Positions 1 through 8,287 of a DNA stretch of 64,000 nucleotides are shown here, one piece after another. The stretch is from Bradyrhizobium commune (lineage in GTDB: Bacteria > Pseudomonadota > Alphaproteobacteria > Rhizobiales > Xanthobacteraceae): positions 6,324,001 to 6,388,000 of the forward strand of contig NZ_CP061379.1 in NCBI RefSeq assembly GCF_015624505.1, written 5' to 3'. Every line of letters starts with the position of its first letter. The stretch's first letter is position 1. A program made the position numbers and the translations under genes. Under the pieces are notes generated by a model, which saw nothing but the letters and a program-made list of their open reading frames with translations, was not told the origin of the DNA and searched no databases.

Positions 1-233
1 TGGCGGAAGAACGCCGCGCATTGCGGCGAGAGCTGGGTCTTCTTCTGGATCATGCAGGTGGTGATGGCATCGACGTTCGGAACGAACTCGCTGCACAGCC
101 GCATCGCATCCGGCGTGCAGGCCTGCTGCTGCTCGGGCGTGTAGGCAAAGCCGGTGCCCGGCTGGATCAGCATGGCCAGGGCAAGCCCGGCGACGGCAGC
201 AACAAAGGTCTTCCCAAAGCGATACGCCGGCAT
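1..233 (-). CDS. Small secreted cysteine-containing protein, partial
   Basis: The reverse strand reads from an ATG to the left edge without a stop, giving about 77 residues that begin MPAYRFGKTF. A hydrophobic stretch (about residues 10-30) ending in GTGFA looks like a Sec signal peptide. The mature part starts TPEQQQACTPD and has four cysteines in the visible part (in QAC, RLC, TTC and SPQC), spaced as in small secreted Cys proteins common in Bradyrhizobium and Rhodopseudomonas. The function of such proteins is unknown to me. The C-terminus lies outside the window. Confidence 0.6.
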   Translation of the reverse strand, partial: MPAYRFGKTFVAAVAGLALAMLIQPGTGFAYTPEQQQACTPDAMRLCSEFVPNVDAITTCMIQKKTQLSPQCAAFFR

Positions 234-547
234 CGATACCCCCAAATGTCGAGTCACAGGGAATAGTGGGTGAACAGCCGTTCATTGGCAACCAAGCGGG
301 ACTACGAAAGCCGGGACCTGTGCGGTCTCGGCAACAGGGGGCACGTCTGGCCACCTGCCCCGCCCGGACAAAAACCGCGAAAACAACCCCATGCACAGTA
401 GCCAGGCCCAGGCGCGCCTTGCGGATTTCGCGCCCCTACGGATTTTACGAAGCCACTTTGACTCGTCGGGCAAAACAGGAGCATGATGCAACAATCGAGG
501 GTGCGTGGGGCGGTCGGCTAAAGATCCCCTTGAGGGCTGAGGGGCGC
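234..547. repeat. Intergenic stretch with a probable dispersed repeat
   Basis: No convincing gene lies here. Read on the reverse strand, roughly 350-490 contains phrases such as TGTTTTGCCCGACGAGTCAA and TGCATGGGGTTGTTTTCGC, which I remember as parts of an intergenic repeat found many times in Bradyrhizobium genomes. There is no second copy in this window, so the call rests on memory of the family. Confidence 0.35.
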
Positions 548-1492
548 ATGGCCACTGTGTTGATCGTCGCGCCGGTATTTGCGCTGATCGCGGCCGGCTA
601 TGCTTCCGTGCTGTTTCGCTTCGTCTCCGAGACCGCGCACAAGGGCATCTCCGAATTCGCCTTCAGCATCGCGATCCCCGCGCTGTTGTTTCGCACCATC
701 GTCGTCTCGGAATTCCCCGATGTCAGCCCGTGGCGGATGTGGGGCGCCTATTACGGCGCGCTCGCCGTCACCTGGATGGCGGCGCTTCTGATCTCGGCGC
801 TGCTGCGCGAACGGCGCGAGGACCGCGAGGACGGCGTCGTGTTCGCGATCGGCTCGGTCTATGGCAACATCGTCATGCTCGGGATTCCGATGACGCTCTC
901 GGCGCTGGGCAACGAGGCCGCGGGGCCGATGGCGCTGATCCTGTCGGTGAACACGCCGCTGCTCTGGCTCTGCGGCATTTTGCAAATGGAGCTCGTCAGC
1001 CGCAAGCGGACCGGCTCGGCGCTGTCAGTGATCCGCCCCGTGCTCGCCGATCTCGCGCGCAATCCGCTGATGCTGGGGATCGGTTTCGGTGTGGTCTGGC
1101 GCTTCACCGGCCTTGGCCTGCATCCCGTCGTCGACCGCACCATCGAGCTGCTCGCGCAGGCGGGAACGCCGGCCGCGCTGATCGCGCTCGGCATCAACCT
1201 GTTCCGCTTCGAGGTGAAGGGCGAGATGCTGAGCGTCGTCGTGATGAGCGCGCTCAAGCTCTTGGCGATGCCGGCGGCCGGCTTTGTGATGGCAAGACTG
1301 TTGAACCTGCCGCCGATCGTGACCGGCGTCGTCGTGCTGTTCGCGGCGATGCCGACGGGCGCGAACGCGTACATCTTCGCGGTTCAATATCAGCGGCTGG
1401 CGAACCCGGTGTCGGGCGCGGTGGCGCTGGGGACGCTGCTGGCGGCGGCGACGCTGCCGGTGGTGGTGATGCTGGTGGCGGGGATGAGGTAG
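548..1492 (+). CDS. AEC-family (auxin efflux carrier type) permease
   Basis: This 314-residue integral membrane protein has about ten hydrophobic segments in two blocks (residues about 1-125 and 165-314) around a charged central loop containing RERREDREDG, the usual AEC architecture. The family exports or imports small organic acids; the substrate cannot be told from sequence. The frame stays open far upstream, but the ATG at 548 begins MATVLIVAPVFALIAAGY, a normal AEC N-terminus, and the longer upstream extension is not hydrophobic or conserved-looking. It stands alone, with no operon partner. Confidence 0.85.
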   Translation: MATVLIVAPVFALIAAGYASVLFRFVSETAHKGISEFAFSIAIPALLFRTIVVSEFPDVSPWRMWGAYYGALAVTWMAALLISALLRERREDREDGVVFAIGSVYGNIVMLGIPMTLSALGNEAAGPMALILSVNTPLLWLCGILQMELVSRKRTGSALSVIRPVLADLARNPLMLGIGFGVVWRFTGLGLHPVVDRTIELLAQAGTPAALIALGINLFRFEVKGEMLSVVVMSALKLLAMPAAGFVMARLLNLPPIVTGVVVLFAAMPTGANAYIFAVQYQRLANPVSGAVALGTLLAAATLPVVVMLVAGMR

Positions 1493-1554
1493 GGCTCGTG
1501 TCTGCTCGCGACCTCATGCCGGAACTCCCGAAAAGGACCTTTCTCTAGCGGCTT

Positions 1555-1681
1555 TCGGGGCATATATTCGGATTAGATACTTAAATATATCTACATTAAA
1601 ATATATTGAATATATATAGATATCCATGATAACGATATATGGATATATATTCATATCCAAATTCGACCCGCATCTCGATAG
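1555..1681. promoter_or_regulatory. AT-rich promoter/operator region of the mobile mystery gene pair
   Basis: This stretch is strikingly AT-rich in a GC-rich window. It carries repeated ATATCC/GGATAT half-sites: ATATCC at 1620-1625, GGATAT at 1641-1646 and ATATCC at 1653-1658. The last two form an inverted repeat with a 6-nt spacer just upstream of the HTH gene. This is what an autoregulated HTH gene's operator would look like, but binding is inferred. Confidence 0.5.
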
Positions 1682-1693
1682 ATGAGCCGACAA

Positions 1694-2161
1694 ATGAGCG
1701 TGAAAACCATCGTTCAGCAGCAGTATCGCAACATCGTCGACAGCGCTGCCGCAAAGCTGGGCGGCCTGAAAGCGCCGCCGGAAGGCTGGCTGCGCACGGC
1801 CCGCACCGCGCTCGGCATGTCGGGGGCCGACGTCGCAAAGAAACTGGGCGTCACCCGCGCACGCGTCACCACGGCAGAACGCGCCGAACTCACGGGCGGC
1901 GTCACCCTGAAATCGATGCAAACCACAGCTGAAGCGATGGGGTGTCGCTTCGTCTATGCGATCATTCCCGCATCAGGGCATGTCGAGGATATCATTGCGG
2001 CCCAGGCTCGAAAAAAGGCCACGGCGATCGTCGGCACAGCCAGCCAGCACATGGCCCTCGAAAACCAAAAACTGCCGGACGACAAAATTGCTCAGGAAGT
2101 CGAACGTCTCACCCGCGAGATCGCGCTGGAAATGCCTCCGAATTTCTGGAGCGATCGATGA
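1694..2161 (+). CDS. Mobile mystery protein A-like HTH protein
   Basis: The 155-residue protein has a helix-turn-helix of Xre type in its first half (RTALGMSGADVAKKLGVTRA) followed by ERAELTGGVTLKSMQ and MGCRFVYAIIP. This is the pattern of the TIGR 'mobile mystery protein A' family, which is always paired with a Fic-domain protein B on mobile DNA. It probably represses its own promoter and acts as an antitoxin-like partner. An ATG 12 nt upstream in frame would add MSRQ. Its stop overlaps the next start as ATGA. Confidence 0.75.
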   Translation: MSVKTIVQQQYRNIVDSAAAKLGGLKAPPEGWLRTARTALGMSGADVAKKLGVTRARVTTAERAELTGGVTLKSMQTTAEAMGCRFVYAIIPASGHVEDIIAAQARKKATAIVGTASQHMALENQKLPDDKIAQEVERLTREIALEMPPNFWSDR

Positions 2162-2760
2162 TCGGGGATCTCCAATATCCGGAGGGAGCGACGCCGCTCG
2201 ACCCGAACGAGCTTGGTGGGCTGAAGCACAAGCACATCACGACGCAAGGCGAACTCGATCAACTGGAGCAGGCCAACATCGAGTCCGGCTTACGTTGGCT
2301 TGGTCGACAGCGGTCATACGTTCTGACCGACGGCTTTGCCGTCACGCTGCACAAGCGATTGTTCGGCGCCGTGTGGGACTGGGCAGGAACGTTTCGAAAG
2401 ACTGGAAAAAACATCGGCCTCGATCCCGTCCACATCCCTGTAGAACTTCGCACCCTCATGGATGACGCCAAATATTAGGCTGACAACAAGACCTACCCGT
2501 CCTCTGAGGCTGCAATTCGATTGCATCACCGCCTCACAAAAATTCATCCGTTTCCCAATGGTAACGGCAGGCACGCGCGCATCATGGCGGATGCGGTCCT
2601 GGATCGCGTCTACCATGCAAAGCCGATCGATTGGGCCGGCGGACATGATCTTCAAAGGATGAACGAGCGGCGTATCGCTTACATCTCGGCCCTCAAGGCC
2701 GCGGACCGGGATGATTTTGGTCCTCTGATCGCGTTCGTTGGATCGCGAGATGATCTCTGA
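2158..2760 (+). pseudogene. Mobile mystery protein B (Fic domain), interrupted by an amber codon
   Basis: The reading frame begins MIGDLQYPEG and shows Fic-family features: LRWLGRQRSYVL, LHKRLFGAVWDWAGTFRKT, then after the break the Fic core HPFPNGNGR (start of HPFx[DEN]GNGR). A TAG at 2476-2478 stops translation after KY; the same frame continues ADNKTYPSSEAAIRLHHRL to a TGA at 2758-2760. A tryptophan normally sits there, so TGG to TAG is the simplest explanation. Fic proteins transfer AMP or related groups to targets. The truncated product would lack the catalytic core, unless the stop is read through or is a sequencing error. Confidence 0.8.
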
Positions 2761-2950
2761 AGCGCGATGAGATTGTCTTCTCCAAGCGCAATTCGGGCGG
2801 CGACCGTACCTCGTAGCCCGATCCGAGGAGTTATACTCAGTTCGCGAAATGAGTACAACGCTCTCCCTGAGTTTCGAGCGCTGCTCGGGGCCTTTCTTTG
2901 CCAACCCGGAAACGATAATGTGCCTTTTCTGGTGTGACTTTTTGATTGTG

Positions 2951-2983
2951 TCTTGTTGAATATGTCTTGTTGAATATGTCTTG
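2951..2983. repeat. Short tandem duplication
   Basis: Two perfect copies of TCTTGTTGAATATG (2951-2964, 2965-2978) are followed by a partial third (TCTTG). They lie just upstream of the binding-protein gene. This looks like a replication-slippage product; no function is evident. Confidence 0.7.
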
Positions 2984-3004
2984 GGCTGACGCTTGGGGGC
3001 GGGC

Positions 3005-4000
3005 ATGAGGCGACGAGATTTCATGATCGGGGCTGCGTCGTTGGCCGCGACAGCGCGTGTCGCGGCAGCGCCTGCCGCTAGCAGCCCGCGCTTGGCCATC
3101 GTCAACATATCGACGCCGACGGCAAACATGCGCGAGGACAGCAATAGCTATTACCGTGTGCTTTTTGGCGAGCTTCGGCGCCTCGGCCGCATTGAAGGAC
3201 AAAACCTGACCGTCGAGCGCTACGGAAAGGAGCAGTACCACCAGGACCGAGACGCATTGGCCGAAGAGGTCGTCCGCAGCAATCCGGATGTCATCAACAT
3301 CCTCGATCCACCCGCCATTGTTTTCAAACCAAAGACAACGACGATCCCGATCGTCACGATATCGTACGATCCCGTCGCGATTGGTCTCGCTCAGAGCATG
3401 GCCCACCCCGGAGGCAACTTTACCGGTGTCAGCGTCAACCCCGGCCCGTCCATTCACGGCAAACGCATCGCATTGCTGCGCGAAATGTTTCCGGCGATGT
3501 CGAAACTGGGTTGCGTCTCCCCGGCAGGCGCATGGGAAAACACGGTGGGCGAGCCTGTGCGCGCCGCCACGGGCGCGGCGGGGATTTCCGTCGCCAATTT
3601 TCCGGTCGATCTTCCCGGCAGCGCAACGACCTATCGCAACGCCATCATGCAGGCCGCCCGCGACGGATCGGACGCGATCATGATGGTGGATAGTCCGGAT
3701 GCAATCGCCAACCGCGTCGCGATCAATGAAGCCATCGCGGAGGCGCGCATCCCGTCGATCCAGTGCTTCACCGAGGCCGTCGAGGGTGGCGGCCTGATGG
3801 CTTACGCCTTCGACCTGAAGGAATTGACCAGGCATATGGCCGGCGAGATCGACGCGATCCTGCGCGGCGCCAACCCCGCCGAGATCCCGTTCTACCAGGT
3901 CTCGAAATTCGATCTGTCCATCAACCTCAAAGCAGCCAAGGCACTCGGGCTGACGGTGCCGGCAACACTGCTGGCGACGGCGGCGAAGGTGGTGGAATAG
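3005..4000 (+). CDS. ABC transporter substrate-binding protein, ABC_sub_bind (TrpX-like) family
   Basis: The 331-residue protein starts MRRRDFMIGAASLAATARVAAAP, a twin-arginine-like signal peptide, and then has the two-lobe periplasmic fold of the ABC_sub_bind family: RLAIVNISTP, LRRLGRIEGQNLTVERY, IVTISYDPVAIGLAQS, HPGGNFTGVS, and a C-terminal FDLSINLKAAKALGLTVP. Orphan copies of this family are numerous in Bradyrhizobium and usually lack permease and ATPase genes, as here. The ligand is unknown. The ATG at 3005 was preferred to one 12 nt upstream because it places RRRDF at the very N-terminus. Confidence 0.85.
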   Translation: MRRRDFMIGAASLAATARVAAAPAASSPRLAIVNISTPTANMREDSNSYYRVLFGELRRLGRIEGQNLTVERYGKEQYHQDRDALAEEVVRSNPDVINILDPPAIVFKPKTTTIPIVTISYDPVAIGLAQSMAHPGGNFTGVSVNPGPSIHGKRIALLREMFPAMSKLGCVSPAGAWENTVGEPVRAATGAAGISVANFPVDLPGSATTYRNAIMQAARDGSDAIMMVDSPDAIANRVAINEAIAEARIPSIQCFTEAVEGGGLMAYAFDLKELTRHMAGEIDAILRGANPAEIPFYQVSKFDLSINLKAAKALGLTVPATLLATAAKVVE

Positions 4001-4025
4001 ATGCGCCACGAGGCGATGAGCGGGC

Positions 4026-4196
4026 CTAAGCAGCCCAATCCATGATCGCGTCGATAAAGGTCTGAGCCTGGCGGATCGCATCGCGCCTGGTCGCACAGAC
4101 ACCGACCGACACGGTTCGCCCCTGTCCGACAGTCCACTTCCAGCCGGAAGGGTAGCTCATTTCAACGATCGAGAATCTGACGCCGCGATGTTCCAC
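4026..4196 (-). CDS. Small conserved-looking hypothetical protein, 56 aa
   Basis: A GTG start preceded by GGAGG six bases upstream opens a 56-residue frame containing RFSIVEMSYPSGWKWTVG followed by RTVSVGVCATRRDAIRQAQ and an amphipathic end FIDAIMDWAA. The phrase EMSYPSGWKWTV matches my memory of short Bradyrhizobium proteins of unknown function. It is a plausible single small gene; an internal ATG would give 45 residues. Confidence 0.5.
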   Translation of the reverse strand: MEHRGVRFSIVEMSYPSGWKWTVGQGRTVSVGVCATRRDAIRQAQTFIDAIMDWAA

Positions 4197-4574
4197 GGAG
4201 GACCTCCGCTGACATGTTGCTGTGTTCGTAAAGGTTACTCCAAGTGACGAATATGGTCCAGCCGAACACGGCCGGCAGGCAAAATGTCGGCTGGCGCCTG
4301 CGGGAAGCGCGAACCAATCCCCACAGGATCAGGCATGGACGCTGACCTCGTTCATCGTGGTGCGCGCGCCAATCCGAACAGCCCAGGGTCAAGGGGATAG
4401 CGCGACACACGGATGCGGGCCGCGTGCTTGGGTGTCGAATTGACGACGTCGTTTTTTTGCGCGAACGGCGACGTCCGCGTTTGACCCGATGCTCCTATCG
4501 GAGGTGTCGAGGGTGTGATACGCCCTGCTGGTCTCCAGCTCGGCGACGAACGCGCGTCCAGGTAAGGGTAGGTC
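4197..4574. other. Intergenic stretch, no gene seen
   Basis: I see no convincing coding frame, tRNA or repeat here; short frames lack ribosome binding sites and protein-like composition. It probably contains the promoter of the SHOCT-domain gene. Confidence 0.5.
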
Positions 4575-5504
4575 ATGCAACAGTTGACGGACGAAGGTCG
4601 GCGGGTCGTCGACGATGTGGCGCGGCGGCACGGATTTTCGAGTGATGCTGTGCTGTGCATGCTTCTGGCGGTTTCGGCCGGATACGGCAACCAGGCCCAA
4701 TTCAATCATCCCGAATTCGGCGGCATGGGCCAATGGTCCATGGGCGGGATGACCATGATCGGCGACATGTTCAACAACTACCTGAAGGGCCGCGTCGATT
4801 CGCTGTGCCAGGAGTTGGCGAGCCATATCCAGGGACAACCGCTGTTCCAGGTGCCCGCCCAAAGCCAGAGCCAATCCCAGGGCGGCGGCTGGCAGGGCCA
4901 GACCGGAGGCAGCCACCAGCAGCAAAGCAACGGCTACGGCGGCACCGGCTCGAGCCTTTTCGTGCCCAGTGCATCGAGCAATTGGTGGCCGGCCGATCTG
5001 GGCATGGCCGGTTCGACGGGTGGTCAAAACAATCTGCGCTATGCCTACTTTCCCGCGGCGCGGCGGCTGGCCGTCGACATCAACGGTCAGGTGTCGGTTT
5101 ATGATACGGGCCAGCACCAGATCGGCGGCTTCTCGCAGCAGCAGAGTGGCGATCAGTCGATTACATTCACCAGCCAGTTCGGGCTGGTGCGCGTCGCCGA
5201 CCTGCCGCGGATCAACCCAGTGAATCCGGGCGCCGCCCCGCAGCAGCCCTATGCCAGCCAACCCGACCCCTGGGTGCCGCCCGCGCAGAGCGCGCCGGCG
5301 CCGATGCCAGCGCCGCCACCGCCACCGCCACCGCCCATGGCGAATTCAATGGCGAGTTCGCCCCCGAACCCATTCGGCCCGCCGCCCGCTCAGCACGACG
5401 AGATCGTTTCGCTGATCGAGAAGCTCGCCGAACTGCACAAGAAGTGCATCCTGACGGATAGCGAATACGAAGCGAAGAAGGCCGAGTTGCTCAGCCGGCT
5501 CTAG
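4575..5504 (+). CDS. SHOCT-domain protein with Gln/Pro-rich middle
   Basis: The 309-residue protein has an N-terminal globular part (LTDEGRRVVDDVARRHGFSSDAV), a low-complexity Q/S/G-rich stretch (about 95-125), a beta-like region (RYAYFPAARRLAVDINGQVSVYD), a proline run (about 246-258) and a C-terminal SHOCT motif from about residue 275 (IEKLAELHKKCILTDSEYEA). SHOCT is a short C-terminal oligomerisation-type domain of uncertain role. No signal peptide is evident, so it is probably cytoplasmic. It is monocistronic. Confidence 0.75.
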   Translation: MQQLTDEGRRVVDDVARRHGFSSDAVLCMLLAVSAGYGNQAQFNHPEFGGMGQWSMGGMTMIGDMFNNYLKGRVDSLCQELASHIQGQPLFQVPAQSQSQSQGGGWQGQTGGSHQQQSNGYGGTGSSLFVPSASSNWWPADLGMAGSTGGQNNLRYAYFPAARRLAVDINGQVSVYDTGQHQIGGFSQQQSGDQSITFTSQFGLVRVADLPRINPVNPGAAPQQPYASQPDPWVPPAQSAPAPMPAPPPPPPPPMANSMASSPPNPFGPPPAQHDEIVSLIEKLAELHKKCILTDSEYEAKKAELLSRL

Positions 5505-5512
5505 GCTTCTTC

Positions 5513-5630
5513 GATTACGGTGACAGTCCGCGATTGCGGTGACGGCACTCATTGATCTTGCCGGGTGTCCGCAGGTGCCTTGCCGCAGCTAGCGAGCGTC
5601 GGCCGACCGTTCGGCGACGACCGCGCTGCG
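5513..5630. repeat. Dispersed intergenic repeat, copy 1
   Basis: It contains GATTACGGTGACAGT (5513-5527) and GATTGCGGTGACGGC (5532-5546), then a body with GCCGCAGCTAGCG and TTCGGCGACGACCGC. The same order of elements recurs at 6607-6723 in the same orientation with many substitutions. The GATTRCGGTGACAGT phrase is one I associate with Bradyrhizobium intergenic repeats. Confidence 0.65.
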
Positions 5631-5634
5631 CCTC

Positions 5635-6339
5635 CTACTGCGGCGTCAGTTGAAGCAGCGTAAATTCTCCTTGCATCGCTTTGACCGAGGCGTATTCGCT
5701 GACTGACAATTTATTGGTCTGCGCAAGCAGACGCAGCTTTTCAGCGTCCCCGAATTCACCAAATCCCACAAAGACTCGTCCGTCAGGAGCCAGCCAGTTT
5801 GTAACCTGACGTAAGAAGCGTTCGGTAAGACGATACCCGGGATCAAAAGCGGCCTTCTCCAACACGGAACGATATTGATAATCGTCTTCGACATAGACGA
5901 ACGGAATATTCCAAAAGATCGTATCGAACTTTTCGCCGCATAAGAGCGGGTCGAAGACGTCCCCTTCCAGACAACGAACAATGTCCGAAACTCCATGCCT
6001 TGTGGCGTTGATGTGCGTGTTGGCTACGGCGTCAGAATTGATGTCAATCGCGACGACCTTTCTCGCCCCTCGAAGCGCCGCAATGACAGATATGGCGCCC
6101 ATGCCGGGCCCAATCTCGAGAAATGCGTTCTCAACGCGATATGGGATGGCATTGCTGAGAAACTCGGTCGCAGCGAAAAACTGCGGCGAAGGGACATCTG
6201 GCAAGACCGTGAACTGCAAGCCGGCGACAACCACCTCATGGCTCTGCCTAACCAGCTCGTTTGCCTTCAGCACGAACCGGGTCGCGCCGATTTGATCATC
6301 GCTGGACATGTGTTGAAGCCTTCCATGCCTGTCGGACAT
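5635..6339 (-). CDS. Class I SAM-dependent methyltransferase
   Basis: The 234-residue protein has the SAM-binding glycine motif FLEIGPGMGAISVIAALRGA (about residues 73-92), the acidic ribose-binding residue in VVAIDINSDAV and a catalytic-type FWNIPFVYVEDD (about 142-153) resembling the NPP[FY] motif of N-methyltransferases such as PrmC/RsmC. Substrate is unknown; protein or rRNA nitrogen is the family precedent. An internal start (MSSDDQIGATRF, 30 nt downstream) is also possible. It stands alone between two repeat copies. Confidence 0.75.
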   Translation of the reverse strand: MSDRHGRLQHMSSDDQIGATRFVLKANELVRQSHEVVVAGLQFTVLPDVPSPQFFAATEFLSNAIPYRVENAFLEIGPGMGAISVIAALRGARKVVAIDINSDAVANTHINATRHGVSDIVRCLEGDVFDPLLCGEKFDTIFWNIPFVYVEDDYQYRSVLEKAAFDPGYRLTERFLRQVTNWLAPDGRVFVGFGEFGDAEKLRLLAQTNKLSVSEYASVKAMQGEFTLLQLTPQ

Positions 6340-6606
6340 TCGACCACCTCAGCAAAACTGCTTAAATTGCATGGACTGCCGCCGGTTTGCTGGACGCCGG
6401 GTTGCTGCAGCAGAAGCACTTAGGGAGCACACCGGTGCAATTGGGTGGGTGCTGGGCTTCCACCACTCAGGCGTTGAAAATGCTCAACTACCCTCTCTCG
6501 ACCGATCAGCTCTTGTTGCGGGTCTTGTATTAGCACAAGGCTGCACGGCGCAGCGTCAACCCATAGTCATTTGACATTGTGCGGATTGCGTTTCTCGACT
6601 TCTTGC
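6340..6606. other. Intergenic stretch, no gene seen
   Basis: Short frames here have no recognisable motifs or ribosome binding sites. I see no tRNA or hairpin of note. Confidence 0.5.
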
Positions 6607-6723
6607 GATTGCGGTGACAGTGCGTGCACCAATTGATGTAGTCGGGTGTCGCAGGCGCCTCGCCGCAGCTAGCGTCAGCCGTCCGCTCGGCGACGACCGC
6701 GTCTTCCGAATTACGGTGACAGT
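6607..6723. repeat. Dispersed intergenic repeat, copy 2
   Basis: GATTGCGGTGACAGT (6607-6621) opens the copy and AATTACGGTGACAGT (6709-6723) closes it. Between them lie GTCGGGTGTCGCAGGCGCCT, GCCGCAGCTAGCG and CTCGGCGACGACCGC, matching the copy at 5513 in order and orientation. Confidence 0.65.
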
Positions 6724-6830
6724 GCACAAAATTATCGTTGACCGGCGTCGCGGATACCGGCGCGCTGGGGTGCAGTCCAGCACGGTTACCGCAACTTCCA
6801 ACCTGTGATGTCTGATTAGATCATACCGGC

Positions 6831-6885
6831 GCTGGTACAGTTGGGTGGGCTCGAACCACCGACCTCCTGTTCCACAGACACAGCA
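6831..6885 (-). other. Attachment site (tRNA 3'-end direct repeat), left copy
   Basis: These 55 bases are identical to 50180-50234. Read on the reverse strand they end in TGTACCA and contain a T-arm (GGTGG-TTCGAGC-CCACC), a 5-nt variable loop AGGTC and the anticodon-stem 3' strand ACAGG. The implied anticodon loop CTGTGGA gives anticodon GTG, i.e. tRNA-His. The 5' half of the tRNA is absent. An intact integrase gene begins 142 bases away. This is the standard signature of a tyrosine-integrase attachment site in a tRNA 3' end. Confidence 0.85.
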
Positions 6886-6996
6886 TGGGTCCCGCCGGGG
6901 CTACGCTATTTCCGCCGTCGCTGCGAAAATGGCAATATTATCAATAAATAAGCTCGTCGTGCCCCGCCTTACCTGCGCTGCAATTGGCGCTATGTT

Positions 6997-7015
6997 GGTA
7001 GCTATGTGGTAGCTA
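6997..7015. repeat. GGTAGCTA-N3-GGTAGCTA pair before integrase 1
   Basis: Two GGTAGCTA octamers separated by TGT sit 12 bases before the integrase start. Equivalent pairs occur at 44018, 49914 and 50346. Spacing suggests an integrase or regulator binding site. Confidence 0.65.
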
Positions 7016-7027
7016 CAGAGGCGATCG

Positions 7028-8287
7028 ATGGCTGTTTCGAGTGTAACGATCCGCGCAGTGCAGGCGCTCAAGCCGGGCGAGACTATTTGGGACGCAGACC
7101 ACCGCGAAGCGGTGCGGGGCTTTGGCGTTCGGCGTCAACGCGAGCAGGCGACCTACGTCCTTAAGTACCGGGTCTTCGGTCGGCAGCGCTTCGTCACCAT
7201 CGGGCCTCATGGCGCCCCCTGGACACCCGAGCTAGCACGCAGGGAGGCCAAACGGCTTTTGGGCCTGGTTGCCGATGGCAAAGACCCGGCGGACGAGAAA
7301 GCCAAGGCGCGCTTGCAGGCGGCCGACACCCTCCGGGTGATCGCGGATCAGTATCTCCGGAACGCCAACCAAAGGCTGAAGCCACGGACCTATTCTGAAA
7401 TAGAACGCTACTTGTTGGTCAGCTGGAAACCGCTGCATCCGGTCTCGGTTTTCCAGATCACCCGTCGCCATATCTCGTCTCGTATCGCCGACATCGCTTC
7501 CGCTCATGGAACGGTCTCAGCAGCCCGCGCCCGTACAGCGCTGTCTTCAATGTTCAACTGGGCAATACGCGAGGGCCTCGACATTGCCGCGAACCCGGTT
7601 CTCGGCACTAATCGACCCGTGCAGCCGGGAAGCCGCGAACGGGTCCTGACGGAGACGGAGCTATTGGCAATCTGGCGGGCCAGCGGCGATGACGATTACG
7701 GACGCATTGTGCGTTTGTTGCTGCTCACAGCCCAACGCCGTGATGAAGTAGGCAGTATGCAATGGGCCGAGCTTGATACCAGTTCGGGGCTCTGGACGCT
7801 GCCGGGCGCCCGGACCAAGAACCATCGCGAGCACATGCTACCGTTGGTTCCCGCCGCCTTGGCGCTACTCCCGCCCCGCCGAAACGGCCGAGACTTTCTC
7901 TTTGGTGACGGACCCCGACGCAGCGGTGACCCTCATCGTGGGTTCTCCGGCTGGTCAAAGTCGAAAACGGCGCTTGATGCGCGCATCGCGGACGCCCTGG
8001 GCGAAGCCCTGCCCCATTGGACAGTTCACGATCTTCGGAGATCGGCGTCCACGGTGATGGCCGACCGGCTTGGCGTGTTGCCACACATCGTGGAGGCGAT
8101 CCTAAACCACGTCAGCGGTCACCGGGCTGGCGTTGCCGGTGTATATAACCGCGCCCGGTACGCGGTCGAAATGCGCGAGGCGCTTGAACGCTGGGCAGAG
8201 CACGTCACGGGCCTGTCAGCCCAAAAGCCCGAGGCCATTCGTCTTCGCATCGGGGCCAACCGTACCGGACTTGCCGATGGAAGCTAG
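7028..8287 (+). CDS. Tyrosine integrase of P4 type, island 1
   Basis: The 419-residue integrase has an N-terminal arm-binding domain (residues about 5-90, with WDADHREAVRGFGVRR and YRVFGRQRFVTIG), a core-binding domain (about 105-200) and a catalytic domain. Catalytic residues visible are Arg near 237 (TAQRRDE), the HxxR box at 334-337 (HDLRR) and the tyrosine near 373 (VYNRARY). It appears intact. It lies directly inside the left attachment site and probably mobilises the 43-kb island. Its N-terminal domain is almost identical to that of the integrase at 50377. Confidence 0.93.
   Translation: MAVSSVTIRAVQALKPGETIWDADHREAVRGFGVRRQREQATYVLKYRVFGRQRFVTIGPHGAPWTPELARREAKRLLGLVADGKDPADEKAKARLQAADTLRVIADQYLRNANQRLKPRTYSEIERYLLVSWKPLHPVSVFQITRRHISSRIADIASAHGTVSAARARTALSSMFNWAIREGLDIAANPVLGTNRPVQPGSRERVLTETELLAIWRASGDDDYGRIVRLLLLTAQRRDEVGSMQWAELDTSSGLWTLPGARTKNHREHMLPLVPAALALLPPRRNGRDFLFGDGPRRSGDPHRGFSGWSKSKTALDARIADALGEALPHWTVHDLRRSASTVMADRLGVLPHIVEAILNHVSGHRAGVAGVYNRARYAVEMREALERWAEHVTGLSAQKPEAIRLRIGANRTGLADGS

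Noticed and set aside
2837..4102. Reverse open frame of about 420 codons opposite the orphan binding protein
   Set aside because: Antisense shadow without motifs, rich in Arg, Asp and His as is usual for such shadows.
6831..6885. A complete tRNA-His gene
   Set aside because: Only the 3' part fits; beyond CACAGACA the sequence no longer forms the D arm or acceptor 5' strand.
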